Assembly (NCBI GenBank): GCA_043228905.1
Contig: JBHGNT010000016.1
Span: 1,054,001 to 1,118,000 of the forward strand
DNA from: Azolla caroliniana
Lineage: Eukaryota; Polypodiophyta
DNA: 64,000 bases
Reading direction: 5' to 3'
The notes below the pieces were generated by a model. It was not told the origin of the DNA. It ran no database searches and was given only the letters and a program-made list of their open reading frames with translations. Below, piece after piece: positions 44,530 through 58,265 of the stretch. Both the position numbers and the translations under genes were made by a program. The stretch's first letter is position 1. Each line of letters begins with the position of its first letter.

Positions 44530-47076
44530 GACCCATTTGAAGAAGATTATCACTCAATTGCAAGATTTTCTCAACTCTGAAATTTATCAGGGGTTGAGTC
44601 TAACTTGACCAATTGTAGATATTAATTCCCTTCCATTGACATTTTTAAGTGCAATGATGGATGCACATTGATTCTCGATCAATGCTTCACACATATATGT
44701 ACATACATATATGCGTAGATATAGATTAGGTGTAAGCATTGACATGCATACATAGGCAGTATAAGCATGTGCTTTTGTTTATCTATAGATGTACTATCCA
44801 TTAACGTATGTGTCATATCTATGTCAATGTAAAAATGCAAGACTCATCTTACTTAGCAAAGCAATTTTCATGTAATTAGGCCACCTATTATTATATATAA
44901 AAGAGGAGGTAGTGAGTTCATGTAGTCTACTTTGTAAAGAGATCCATAAAGTCATAATGCAACTCAAACGATGCAAACTAGAGCATCCTCACAAGATTCC
45001 AAAACATCAAATTTTTTGACATATTTTGCTTGCTCCATAACTTGCATAATAGGGGAATCGGGATCGGATATATGAATCCATGACTTTATTGTGCATGTGT
45101 TTTCATTTCACGTATGTTACAAGTCCTAGTGTCCATTTTCTTCTCTTTCAATGCATACTTATGTTCAATCTTGCTTAAATATTCATTTACCTCCATTGAT
45201 GTTGATTACATAGTTTCAATTCATCCTCAAGTTGTGCAAGTTATGTTGATCGCATGTGAAACAAATTTTTTATGGATGCTCAATTTTGAACAACAAGAAG
45301 CTTTATTTTCCATTGTCCATCATGAATTTCCACAACTCTTGGATTGGTAATAATGGGTGTGTTAGGCTTTTCAATAATCCATGTATGCCTATTAGAGCTT
45401 GCCATTCTTCTTTAGGCCAATCATACAATAGGGTGTAGCAACTATATCATATCGTTGAGTGGCTGAATGAAGTCTACATGGGGAAGCTTAGTTATATCCC
45501 CCTTTACTTTCACAACATAATAAGGATTTAAATGATACCAAGGTGTTGAGCTAGGCCACTTGCATCAAATTTTTGGTTGGAATTTATTTATGACGGTCTA
45601 GTCAGGGGAACCAATCCCTGCATTTCCTCGTTTTACTAGGTGAAACACACCCTTGCATGCATTATTCAAAGATGTTGATGAGTTGTTGTCAACAAGGGCA
45701 CCTATAGACCCATGGTGATGTGAATGAACTGGGGATATCTACCCAAATGTAGCAACACCTTCCACCTCTCTAGACTAGAAGGCCTTGAAATGAAGACCAA
45801 TTGCATCTATAGAGGCCCAAATGAAGTTCCTCCACAAACATACAATACATAAAAAGCTCCCCCCATCTTTAAAAAAAAAATAGTCCTCTAATTTTGCCTT
45901 TACCACACACTCTATTGTTATACTTGAGAGTTTACTTTCATTTTTATCATGCATTGCGTCTAATCACTTTTCTCCATTGTTTTACATTTTTTGTCCCAAT
46001 GGGGTTTGAACTCAATACCTCTAATTTGACCATCATATCCCCTTTCTACATTGTTTTCCATTTTTAGTCCCAATTGGGTTTGAACCCAATACCTCTAATT
46101 TGACCATCACACACTTTAAACAATTGAGCAAGTATTATATATATATGAATCATTATGTATATTCATAATCGAACAAGTTGCTAGATACTAAGCTTTATTA
46201 ACCTAATAAACATTTTGAACGAAAATTCTACATGATTGAAGATGGTCATACTAGAAGCACATTGAATAATAATTGTCTGGCATATTGATGTATTTATTAA
46301 TATATGTATATGCCAACTTACAACTCTAAAGCATTCTATGGATGTATTTATAATTGTCAGTTTGTCACTCAAGGGTTTGCATGCTGTAGAAGCAAAGCGC
46401 AAATAAGAGAGTGAAAACTCAATGGTACCAAATGCCTCATTGAATATGGTCTGATATGAGATCTAATTTTCAGTCTAGGCAGAACCCGAGAAATACTAGA
46501 AACACCAATTTATATCCCTAGGATACTCCCAAATGCAGGCATACAAGCATATATCCCAACAACGAAGTAATACATAATTTTGAACATATAGCAAGTGGAG
46601 ACAAATCACAATTCTACTAGTTAATTCATCCTTTCATCCTCAAAATGTATTTTGAAAATGCAATATGCATTCCACTTTGAAACAATGTTGGCACTTATAC
46701 AATTCTCAAGCAGGAACATATGTACCAACATTCTAGTATACATCATCCATCCTCTAGTAGATGGTTTAGAATTTATGTTCAATATTATACATGTGGATTC
46801 TTGAGAAGAATCCAAAAGAATCTTTATATATTCTTTCCAATGCTGATCACTTCAAAAGCTGTTAGTTTCACACCAGAATGGGTATCATTGAAAGTGTGAT
46901 TGATTTTTTGAAGAGTCATGTGTTGAGACATTTCCATTAATTGCTTCCAATACACATGCAATAACTGTGAAGAAATCAAAATGTTACAACAAAAATCAGA
47001 ACTTTTGTGTTCGTATGAGATTTCAGACTTGATAATTACCTTCACAAATGAACATTTGATGACTTCTACGAAGCAT
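44530..47076. other. intergenic region between the Copia element and the ICT1-like gene
   Basis: About 2.5 kb. Apart from the tRNA-like tandem repeat at 45971-46133 I found only AT-rich sequence and short ORFs without recognisable domains. Confidence 0.55.
45971..46133 (-). repeat. tandem duplicate carrying a tRNA-like A/B-box sequence
   Basis: Two ~72-bp copies (45971-46041, 46042-46114) share CATTGTTTT, AGTCCCAA and TTTGAAC(C/T)CAATACCTC, then TAATTTGACCATCA. On the minus strand the second copy reads GCTCAATTGTTTAAA (A-box-like, 46117-46131), then GGGTTCAAACCC (B-box, 46076-46087). This resembles a tRNA-derived SINE head. No SINE tail was identified. Confidence 0.5.
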
Positions 47077-49342
47077 TTAATCCCAGCCACCTTTTCGATT
47101 CGCTTTCTTCAATGAAGCCTTTTTCTTTGTATCTAGCCTTCTTTCATTCTCAATTCTTGCCCTGAAAATTTTCAGATATACATGCAGATATCAAGTTTCA
47201 CAACAACAAGAAAGCACAGATTTCCACTAACAATCACTAGCATTATCTGTAACAAAAGAAACATTGGCCACTTTATATGACATAAATGGACAAGACCGGT
47301 ACATCTGATTGTAAGTCATTGAGGATCCAACATCTCTTGACAACTACTGCTCTATCAATCAATTCATCATTGTCATCATCATGCATACCTATGTGCATCA
47401 TATCATTCCAAATGCATTTAGTTCTACTGATATTGGTCCGAAAACCAAACGTCAAGTCACATTATGAATTTTCTCATTCCATCCATATGAAAACATATTC
47501 TTTACTTACAATCTATTTATCTTGCTTTTTGTCTGCTCTGAAGGAGGTGGTGGAACATAAGCGGCGGCATCAATCAAATCCTGCATTCAAACAAGTAAAC
47601 ATCTTCATCATACTATTATGATTCATTTCTAAACAGACATATGTGAATCGCACCTCCAGATATTACCTGAAGCTTAGAGAGAGCATCTTCAATGTTCCCT
47701 CTGTTATAATTAATTGAATAAAAAGAAAAAAAGCAATCAAATATCAAATGCAAATATGTGGGCTGGAAGCTCAAGGAAAGCGCAACTCAAACTTACTTCT
47801 GCGTCCTAGTTTTTGTTGACGTTATGACCAGTTCACCTTGGCTGTTAATTCGATTCTTTTCCTGCATGAAACATAGATGGTAAAGCTTAATAAAATAAGC
47901 AACATAAGATCAAGCTTTAGGAAGAAAAAAAACAAGATCAGCGCAATAGCTAGCATTGTAGTTGAGCTTATCGACAGAAAATTTTGCAAAATTTTATATA
48001 TGGAACTACTAAGCTAGTGGTAAATATATCTAACAAAATGGACAAATAAAGATTTGAGAGTAAAACCATTTGTAAGAGTTTCTCCCTGATCTTTTGAGGT
48101 AACCAGTCCGCGGTCTCAACATTGAAGCGCATATCTACTTTTGTATTCACTGTATAGACACAAACAGCGAAGAATGTGAAAAGGTAAAACAAACCAAAAA
48201 TAAAACAAGGCAGATAGACATTAATCAGCATTCAGACCAAAAAAAGGGACTCTTCAAAACCTTTATTAACATTCTGCCCTCCAGGTCCTCCACTTCTGGC
48301 AAAATTCACAGTTACATGCTCTGCACATAAAAGTGTCACTCTCACATGAAGCACTGTTAAGACTGAATTGTATTATATTAATCATCTTAACCATGTCAAT
48401 CCTGTTCTCTCTCACTCTATCCGTTATTAATAGTTTCCTTCGCTGTATATATTTCCATGTTAGCCTTGTATCATATTATGCTCAGTGAATAACACCAATA
48501 AGAAAGAAAACACTATCGACTGGTAGTTACATATGTTTTAGCTGTAAACAGCACAATCAAACTGTTAAAACTAATGCTAATGAGCATATCATTCAGCTAT
48601 TTGATTTCTCCCCCAGACTCACTTGCAAACACCGCATTTGAAATAAGTTAATGCAAATGCTAAACAAATATGCTGATAGCTATTCAAATTTCTCCCTCCT
48701 TGGTGTAACTGAACTGAAGCTAAAGAGGAGAGTAAGAGACGCACGATTTCATACGAAAGAAAAGTAAGGTTCAAGCCAAATGAGGATACTGTTGAGCAAG
48801 AACCACCTCATTTTACATGTCGTGTTTGTATAGTCCATAAATCTCCAGTTACATGACTAAAGCAAATGATTTATGGCATTGATCATTGTTGTTGCCTCCT
48901 TGGGAGAAGTAATATTGAATTATTGGTGACGAAATGTTGACCTCAAAAGAGAGAGAGAGAGGAGAATGACCTAGCTCTTAAGATTGATTTACGGTAGGGA
49001 TTAAGCCACAGGTGAGCATTTGATAAGAAAATAAAGAAACATTTTCACGGGATATAAGTATGTATTTAGGAGAATTTTTTTGTCAAAAACCAGAGTAGAT
49101 GAGAAGACACCTAGAGAGACTTTGGGTATTTGCACGGCTTCGGAGCTCCGTGATTCGGAGTCCTCGAGGAGGCGCCGGGTCTGCGCGAGCCGAGAAGGTG
49201 CACGTGGCTGCTCCGACGCAGAGCAGAAGCATCGCAGTGTCTTGTATCGAGGAAGAAGAGAGGAGAAGGAGGAGCGAGCGGCGATGGAGGTCGTTGCTGG
49301 GAAGGCGAGGCGGAGCAGAGCAGCCCTCGCGATCGTGGCCAT
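47077..49342 (-). CDS. GGQ-domain peptidyl-tRNA hydrolase (ICT1/class I release-factor family), seven exons
   Basis: Exons (minus): 49342-49111, 48320-48261, 48149-48067, 47861-47797, 47700-47667, 47580-47510, 47161-47077. All phases close, giving 209 residues. Proteins of this family (human ICT1, bacterial ArfB) hydrolyse peptidyl-tRNA on stalled ribosomes using a GGQ loop, here SGGPGGQNVNKVNTKVDMRF. Following conserved segments are ADWLPQKIREKLLQM, EKNRINSQGELVITSTKTRT and GNIEDALSKLQDLIDAAAYV. The basic C-terminus (KKKASLKKANRKGGWD) fits the ribosome-entering tail. The codon-recognition domains of true release factors are absent. The N-terminus (MATIARAALLRLAFPATTSI AARSS) is rich in Ala, Arg and Ser without acidic residues, so mitochondrial targeting is likely. 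An upstream in-frame ATG (49552) would add a hydrophobic 70-residue leader; I prefer 49342. Arabidopsis At1g62850 is the likely counterpart. Confidence 0.93.
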
Positions 49343-52300
49343 GGAGGAGGAGGAAAGCAGAGAAACAGAGAGACAGAAAGAAAACAGAGCATATATACAT
49401 TGTACATAATACATATATGTATATGTTATTTCGTGTGTTGTGTTTTTTTGTGAACAAAGTGGAACAGGGGATTTCGGGACACAAAAGAACTTGGCTTGGC
49501 TTTGTTTTTGGTTGTGTAATTTCCGTTCCGTCTGACCTTCGGAGCGAGACATTCATCGGTCATGGGTCATCAGTCTCCAGGTCATGGCTCATGGGTCATG
49601 GGTCGTCGGGTCGTCGGTCATCGGTCATCGATCTCCTTATGTCCATCTTATCATCGATGGCCAGCCACTCGGAATCTTCATTGCTTGTATATCGTGTGCA
49701 ACACATCGCTTGCTCACTTGCTCCTTGACATCTTCTTCGTCTCCATCCATTCTTTCGAACCATCCAATTGTCGGCATTGTTCTTTTCAACCGATCGGAAT
49801 ACTACCCGAAAGGGCAAAGGATATTCTTAGATATGATTCTCTTAGATCATGTGGAATCGATGAGAATCATATACATTCTTTCCAACTTAGATGAAGGGCA
49901 TAGAATTTTGTGAATGTCAACTCTTCACGTATCTAGCTACTGACATATGCCCTATATGTGTGAACCTTGGTTGACACTATTACTCAATCATTGGGACTTT
50001 TCCCAAGTCTACTTATTGGGAAATTTCTGATGTTCTTGGAACTACTTACTAATTGTGCTCCTTTTGAGAGCTATATCTTCGTAGTAGACAACATGTTGTG
50101 TGATGATCATTAGCTATTAACTTGGTCTTTGAATAGTGCACCCACAAACCCCCACAAATACTCTCTTTTTGGTTGGACACCCACCCAATATGAGATTATA
50201 TGCTTGTTACATAGCTTATGAGAAGCATCCAATCCAAATGCCTATTATACCACACCATATGAAAGTGTCCTCCAAGGGTTACTACATTGCAAATCTAGAT
50301 ATTTACTTCAATTTGTCTATCTAGAACACACATAGGCAAGAGAGTCATTTCTTTATCCAAGACAAAGATTTAATACCTTAGAGAACACGTCAACATGGTC
50401 AAAAGGAGAAAGGCTCCAATTTTGCGAATTACGACAAAGTTAAATTATCGATATAGGGTTGTGTGTACATATTATTATGTTTGAATACTAAATTCATTGA
50501 AGTGGTAAATTCTTAATGAGAAGCCTACGTAGTTTTTTTACATCAAAGTTGTTCCTTGATTGAAGATATGATAATTGTATTAGTAAGTTATTGAAATGCA
50601 AGAGAAATTAGGAAAATCATCATCCCAATTTTATCACCTTCACAGAAAGCACATGATCATAATAGGCCCAGTTTTGATAACCCATATAATGAGATCCTAT
50701 TGTAAATTCTTGTAAATGAAAATTAGTTCATATGGACCTCGTATTCTACTGCTTAGAATACTTCCAATGATTTTCCAAATCATGATATCATTTTTTTACA
50801 TACTTAACTAATGGCACGGGCATGATCAATTAAATACTCCACACCTATAAGTGTGTATGCATGTATAATGATGACAAAGAAATTCTTGGTATTTAGTCTC
50901 ACACAATGGATGTTGAGAGTTAAAGATATTGTAACACCATGCTCATGGATCAATGTAAGTTTGAGGCATGCAATACATTTCATGAATCATAAGCATCCTC
51001 CAATAACAACATAATCAACTTAATGGTCATTAACACTAATAACATCATTTTCTTCCATTGTAATTGTTAATATTAACATTTAAAGCTTCTCAAGGAGACA
51101 TGAATTTGCTAACCATGGTGCACAATGGAATTTCTAGGTCATTTCAAAATGTAAATTCATTTGATTGTCGATAGACTAACTCACCTACTTTAGTTCAAGG
51201 GTCAAGAATAGACTCAACAAAATAATGTCACTCCCCCTAATCATTCTAAGGGTTTTGCTTATGCTCATATTTACGAACAAAATGCAAATAAAAAAATCAT
51301 AATATTAGTGATCTATTCATGTTGGCATAATTTTCGTGTGGATGTGTGAATGCATCTATAATGTGGGGATATTGTAATAGGTGTGGGGTGGTTTCTCTAC
51401 AAAGGTTCAGAATTAGGTACAACTTTTGTATGTCAAGATCTAACAGAACCTCACAAGCATCCTTATTCGGAGATGCATAGGAATAAATGCTAAACTCCAC
51501 TATGACTATCAAAATCACGCTACTAATTGACAAACTAAACATCATTAACCAAGTAATTATGATGAGGAAGCAATAGTGAAGACATTTGAAGACTTCTATT
51601 TAATTAGAATGAGATGGTCATAGCTTGGTGTGGTGGTGCACTTGAGATTGAGAGTTGTAACATTGCGTCTACAAACTCTCACAAAGAGATGGAAAGAAGC
51701 TTGGGAAGAAACAAAATCAAGGGGGCCTTGTAGGCCTTGTAGGTTCATGCCCATACCATAACTCATGACATGGTGAACCCACATTCAAGCATGAGAATTG
51801 TTAACCAAAATCTTGAAATGAATATGTCAATCGCCAATCCCCATGAATCCTCGGTTTATGTCCATCCAAGCCATGTGTGTTATACTATGTCAAATGTTGA
51901 ATAGTTTCTAGAGGCCAAAAGCCTTTATTTTAATGAAGTCATCTAACGGTAAGCAATATCTCGGGGTCATAGATGGAATAACTTGAATGCGGGATTATTA
52001 GCCTAGTAGACTCATTTGAATTGGTCTCTCCCAATGGTCTTAGTGGTTTATCAATCTAATCATCTCTCTCTCTAGTCCTTGGCTTGATGGCTTACATCAT
52101 AGCATCAAAGTCAAAAAATTGTAAGAACTCACATCACCATGAACTAGGCCTTGCCCTAGAGCTTGCAATGAATCCCCTATGCACATAAAAAATGGGGCCT
52201 AATAGATATGGCACAATGTCATTCACCAAATGAGAATTGGGCAAATCTCCACTACAAATTGGCCCATTTCCTTGGAATGTGGACATATTATTAGTGTATC

Positions 52301-53198
52301 AATCCATGACAAGTGTGAGATGTACAATGTGTTATCATCATTAAGGTGAGAACTATATCATCATGTACATTAATTTAGAAGCAAGAAAAAACTCTAAAAA
52401 AGTTGCAAGGTTTTCTTTTTATTTCCCAAAACATAGTAGGTTTGCATTGTTTCCCAAAACAGTCCTGTTGCTCTCCCTTGACTTGTATATGTTAATCATG
52501 GGTATTTGAGCATATATTCAAAAACTTACCAAAATTTGGCAAATTAATGGAAAGTTGCATGGGTAGTTGAAGATTCATCGAGTTTCTTTTCATTACAATT
52601 CATTGTATGTGTGCAAGACAAACCTTAGGAACACAAGCTCATGTATGTGATCTATGAGAAACCAAATGTTTATAAAACAAAGGGTATAGCCCCACCTTCC
52701 TATTGCACCATTGATTTTCAACAATGAAATGTGTGCATGTATTGAGTGTGACATCCATGTCACATCAGGTCATATACATAATTGAATCCATGATTACGCA
52801 ACGAGCAACCACTCGACATCATATTCACAACAAAGCGACAAGTAACACATACATAATTGAATCCATGAGGCTTGAAACTAACATACATATTTGTAAAATC
52901 CATGTGTATTTAAGGGGAAGGGGGGGGGGTCCTTGTAAGACTTTTGAAGGTAGACATATTGATGGGCAACAAGATTGGCACGCTGAAACCTTTTCTTACA
53001 GCTTCGACAACCAATAAATCATCCTCGAAAGCAAAGTGCCAATAATGTATCTTAAACAATGCTTCAGCCAGTCTTTCTTTGCATGGAAAATACCCATTGA
53101 CACATTATACCAGATGAGTTACAATGGGCCACACATGAAAGCAACTTATAGCAACTACCATATCTTCTATATGCAAGGTTTTCACTATTATATTTATG
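49343..53198. other. intergenic region between the ICT1-like and BTB genes
   Basis: About 3.9 kb. A GGTCATG/GGTCATC-type heptamer array lies at 49557-49632 near the ICT1-like promoter, a G10 run near 52920 and a 20-bp direct repeat ATACATAATTGAATCCATGA at about 52773 and 52850. No gene is supported. Confidence 0.55.
49557..49632. repeat. degenerate heptanucleotide array (GGTCATG/GGTCATC/GGTCGTC)
   Basis: CATCGGTCATGGGTCATCAG continues as imperfect repeats of (A/G)GGTC(A/G)T(C/G) to TCGGTCATCGAT. It lies about 220 bp upstream of the chosen ICT1-like start codon. Confidence 0.75.
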
Positions 53199-55761
53199 TT
53201 ACGCTAGTTGGTCTCCTGAGCTTCTGAGTTGTAAGGGTGATGCACATGAATCGACAACTTGTGGCCTCACAAATGTCCTCCTCCACCATATCTCAAATGC
53301 TCGTTGCAAATTCGGGCAATCATCACCATTCTTCAGGAATCTGTCGAACCAAGCAATCATAATACTTTGTTGTTGCTTCAGTGGTAGTGTCAAAATTGTT
53401 TGGCTAATACCTTCCTCCACAACTTTCCGATCAAGGCCTTTACATGCTCTTTGCATCCATCCGAAATCATCAATAAGAGGTTGTAACCAATTATGCAACA
53501 GTGTGAACCTAGTTTCCTTAGGAGCCAAAACTTGTCCTTGTCCTAGAGCTACACATAATCTTGCAGTTAGCCTACTCACTTCATATTTACCTAAAGCAAT
53601 GGGAATCTTTCCATGAAGCAACACAAGCTCATCTTGATAAGCCCATATCCTCAGAAAGTCATCAGCAATATGTCTGTCGATCAAGATATCAACCAACCAG
53701 TTTAAGTTATCAGCTTGCCGCACAATTTGTGTTGTCAAAACACTCTTGTCTTGAACATTGGTATCAGAGCTTGTCGTTGCTTGTGTGTAAAAATGGAAGA
53801 GCGAGTCAAGGCATCTATGGCAAGCTTGATAGAGACTCTCTTTGCTTAGATCGATTTGATGCTTCCCTTGGGCAGCATTCTCTCGGAGCATTCTTGACAC
53901 TAATCTCTTCATCTCTCGTCTCGCTTTGTCATCTGTGCCTTTGGTTACAAGATGCAAAAGGCGAACCAATACATCCTTGGAACCACTAAAATCATCACTC
54001 GAGAGCCTTTTGAGTACCTCACAAGCTCCTCCAGTGTTCTCAAGCTGGAGCTGGGATAGAAGTGAAGCCACTTTCTCCTCTTCATCTTCAGCCCAAGGTA
54101 CTGCTTCCAAGTACTCAAGGCAAGATAACACACCAGCCTCAAACGAAATAGATGCAGACACCTGCAAAGCATCATTATGGAATGTAGCGTTGACCATTGA
54201 CATAGGTAGGGGCTTAGAGTTTATAGTTTCAGGTATCTACAAAATAGATTTCCAGGGTATTGATTCTGAAAATATTTCAGCTTGAGCCATATTCATTTCC
54301 TATGCATAACAAAATATGTGCAACATGTTTAGGGTATAGGGTTTTTATTTGATACATTATGCATCTAAGGCCATGCTCATGTGCTATGCAGAAAATAATT
54401 TATTCGACGAGTTTTGAATTTGGAGCTTTAGAGTATGCACATTATTTATTTATTGAGCATAACAGAATGTGCATTATGAGTTGGCTTTTAGGTTATCAAT
54501 ACTGTGCAGTTTTAGCCATGTCCATTTCCTATGCGAAGGAAGCGGGAACAATGTGTGAAGATGTTGTGCCCTAGATGTGGTTACCGCCTATAATCCAAAT
54601 CATGTCACGGAACGCTTCTTTTACTAAGAAGAAAATCTAAGCAGTTTACTTTAAGAACGTCAAGCACCCTCTACCATACAAATATCCAAGATGCCACAGC
54701 CACTTCTTTCATTAAAGGAAGAGAAAACAAACAAAAAGAAAAACTAAGTAGAGTTATCTTACCTTGAGAATACAGAGAACCCTCGAGACGCTCTCTCTAA
54801 GAAGCTTCTTCCTCATATTTTTGCAATACATGAGCCGAAGAGTCTCAACATATGCCTCCACATCCTCACAATCGGAGATTTGCACGATATTATTTCCAGC
54901 CAAGGCTAGTTGGGCAGACAACACCGGACTATAGGAGGAAATAATGTGAGCATGAACATAAACAGAAACACTAACAATGTCTCTTTTAGTACTGCTGAAG
55001 ATGTCTTTGCTAGCATTACCATTACTATTGCTAAGGATAAGCTTGGCATCGCTCGATGAAGGGTCATTAAAGAGACTTCCGGGGCTGTTCGCACCCGGCG
55101 ACAGGATTTGTTCAAGCTTTGTATGCGACTGAGGGGAGCAAGATCCAATGGTGTCTTGTATCTCATGTTCATTTACCATCATCTCAAAGAGTGTAGGAGA
55201 GGCTCTGGTTTTCTCCATGTTGTTCGCAAGAGGCGGTAATGGTAATGGTGGTGGTGAAGACTGACAACTGGTATCTGGGATGGTGTTACCAGGCATAGAC
55301 AGGGTATTGTTACCAAGAACAGGAGTGATGGTGTTACAAGAAGCAGAAGGTGCTTCTATAAGGGGAGATACTCTCCCTGGAGATAACCTAATTCTGAAAG
55401 GAGACCCACTACTACTACTACTACTACCTCCTTTCTCCACTACCACTAAACTAGAATTGCTCTTCTTCATTGTAGCGTTATGATTTGATCCATTCTTCTT
55501 CGTCAAATCACGCTTAATGCTATTGTCTGCACTTTTTGAAGATCTCGTGAGCTTGTAGGCGATTCTAGAAGATGAGGAATGAGAAAAAGAAGAAATATTT
55601 GAGGAAGAAGGAGAAGAAGCCATAGAAGAAGAAGAAGGACGAGCCATACAACACCATAGCCCCTCTGAACTCACAGTTTCGACGGATTTAACAGACCTCG
55701 GCGTTCTCAGTGTATTGCTCGGAGATGGAGAAACCAATCCTTGGTCGTGATTTGTCGCCAT
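53199..55761 (-). CDS. plant BTB/POZ domain protein (At1g63850/At2g13690-like), two exons
   Basis: Exons 55761-54763 and 54161-53199 join in phase 0 (VLCILK|VSASISFEAG), 653 residues. The N-terminal 240 residues are Ser-rich and disordered, with SVETVSSEGLWCCM and RIRLSPGRVSPL. The BTB fold spans about residues 240-335: KRDIVSVSVYVHAHIISSYS, QISDCEDVEAYVETLRLMYC. The remainder is a helical C-terminal region, including SCLEYLEAVPWAEDEEEKVA, HRCLDSLFHF and AWFDRFLKNGDDCPNLQRAF EIWWRRTF. Both the lead-in and the tail are characteristic of this small plant family. BTB proteins commonly serve as substrate adaptors for CUL3 ubiquitin ligases, but no target is known to me. An in-frame ATG at 55821 would add 20 residues; the start is not certain. 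Ser and Pro homopolymers in the N-terminus reflect trinucleotide repeats. Confidence 0.93.
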
Positions 55762-58208
55762 GTGTATAGTGAGATCAGGGAGGAGGTCCTGCCTGTTACA
55801 AGAACAGAGGAATTTAGACACGGAGGGAAATTGAGAAGAAATGGTGTTTTGGATTAATCAGCGACTAACCTGGGTTGGGTGGAGCCCAAAATCAGCAGCA
55901 AACGGATTATTGATCCATAACGGGTGGGTGGGTTCTGCCTTATTAGAAGGATGGATGGATCCTGTCGACAGGATTTAGTTGTATTATGTGAATGGGCGAT
56001 TTACTCTGTTTCTGAAAAGGCTAGGAAGGGAAAGGTAAGGAGAAAGCAATGTATTATCTATGTATGGGAAAGAAGAGACAATGGAGTATTTTAGTAGTGA
56101 TTTTGTCCACTCAATATGGGCAGTCTAAAGAGTATATACATACATACATACATACTTACAAGTTACATACATACATATTGTGGCCATACAAAGTGAAGCC
56201 TTTTATTATTATGTTCACGTTTTGCATTCGGCTAAATTGAAGTCTTGATCGGATTGTCATGGGTCAGACACTGCCCGTCCACCCCGCATACCCATCCATG
56301 ACGCATGTGTCCCCCCTTGTGTTAGTTCCGCTCTGCCCATAGGTTTAAATCTTAATTAAGGGTTGAACATATCGGTCTCCGTTGGACTAGACTGCCTTCC
56401 CCATCAAGCAACATCATTTTGGTCTTCTCTCTCGCTCACTCACTCTTGAATTATACAAGCCTAGCTGAAGCCTCATCTCTTTTGGTAGAAGCACATAAAT
56501 CCATATATTTTTACTATATTTTCATTGGGAGCACAAATAATGCCTTTTTAGGATGTCACATTGGGACCAACAATGCTTTTTACCAAGCCCCATTGTTCAT
56601 TGTCCTTCCATGGATGTTATGTATCGCAATCATTATGTCTTCACTTAAACTTCTCTTCGTGTCTGTATGTTCACACTTTCTATCGCCAATAAGCGTAGCA
56701 AGTTGTTAGGGCCAGTGCTCTTTGAAATATTAGATTAGGTGCAAAACATTCAAATCTTGGTTCATTGCATATGTTGCTTTTTCTTCGTGGGGAAGGGAAT
56801 ATGAACAAGTGTTAAGTAAATGGTAATAGTGAACCAGCCTTTAACATTTCATGGGGCATGCTTTATTTAATTTAAGTTACATGAAGTATATTGAAGTTTA
56901 GTCAAACTCAAAAAAATCAACATAGATCATAACAGAATTAGTTATGCCAAAACAAAGAGTTTTAGCAATTCAATCCATGCTCTACGCTTTCATGAAGAGT
57001 AGACTCCATGGAACAAAGCAAATTTCTTTGATAGCAATTACGGAGATCAAATTTCAGGAAATAGTGTATCAAACAGTATGACACAATACATTATGTACTA
57101 AACAACTAGGTGAAAGCCTTGGCATTGTACATAATCGACAAGTTTAATTAGACATTCACGAAATTACTTACAGATTATGATGATATGTTTTATGAAACTC
57201 GCCTACAAATAAAATGCACTACTACATTTGTTCCTACAAACACCGCCTTGCAACATTGACATTGACATTGACTCTTTAACTCTTCCTCATTCGAATTTGG
57301 GATTGCTAAAAATGGGTTTACCACAAAGACATTCTTTTCCATGATGTAAGTAGTTAAAACAATAGCATTGCCCTCTTAAAAGGCGACACTGACAAAGAAA
57401 AAGATGTTGTAAAATCACTCTAATTCTAGAAAGGTTAATTGTAGAATGCCGAAAATTTGTTGTACATCATCGTAGTAATAAGTGACTATTAAGTGTCTTG
57501 GGACAATCATATAAGATTGCTCTAATTCATATTTATGAGAATGGATACTTGCTTCATGCATTGTAATATCTTTCCTAAAACAGCTATCTAGATAATTGGC
57601 ATATATATAACATTCTTTAGATTTTGAAACAGTCATTCAAGTGTTACATTCACTCACTCCTATGTGAAGTTTACGACACACAAGCTACACTTACTATGGG
57701 TAAATCCACCCACTCATCAATATTTCCTATTTCTTATTGGCGTCCTTTTCGAAGCAAGGTAAGATCTTATATGAATGGGCAAGGATGGGATGACTATCCT
57801 TGGGGTTTTATTTGATTTCCAAAGCAATGGCTGAAGAAACCGAGGATATACAAGACATACATTGTAAGTGCGGATACATATAATGTTGAGTAGGAATCCG
57901 AAATTCCTCTCTACTTCTTGATTTCAATAGTAGAACTTAGAAGGCATGGTTTTTAATGACAAAACGAGTTCTTTTTGCAACATCGAAAAGCGAAAAGATA
58001 GGAAACCCCTTCTATTTCATCGTGGTAAAGAAGAAGATCATTTGTCCTAGTAAAAATATAGAATAGAAGCAAATATAACATTTTTGTTGCCTTGCTTTTA
58101 CTTCCAATGTAGAAGGCACACTGGTTTTGTCATCGAGCATTTGCATACACACAATAGTACTAGGTATGTTACACAAGGGAAATGAATGAACTTATTTATT
58201 TTCTCTGC

Positions 58209-58209
<1 letters not shown>

Positions 58210-58261
<52 letters not shown>
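58210..58261. repeat. compound microsatellite (CT)n(AT)n
   Basis: An uninterrupted CT dinucleotide run (about 10 units) passes directly into about 16 AT units. Confidence 0.97.

Positions 58262-58265
<4 letters not shown>

Noticed and set aside
57624-57840. Plus frame ending SYWRPFRSKVRSYMNGQGWD DYPWGF, considered as an organelle DNA insert
   Set aside because: I could not match it to any plastid or mitochondrial gene and the surrounding sequence is ordinary AT-rich DNA.
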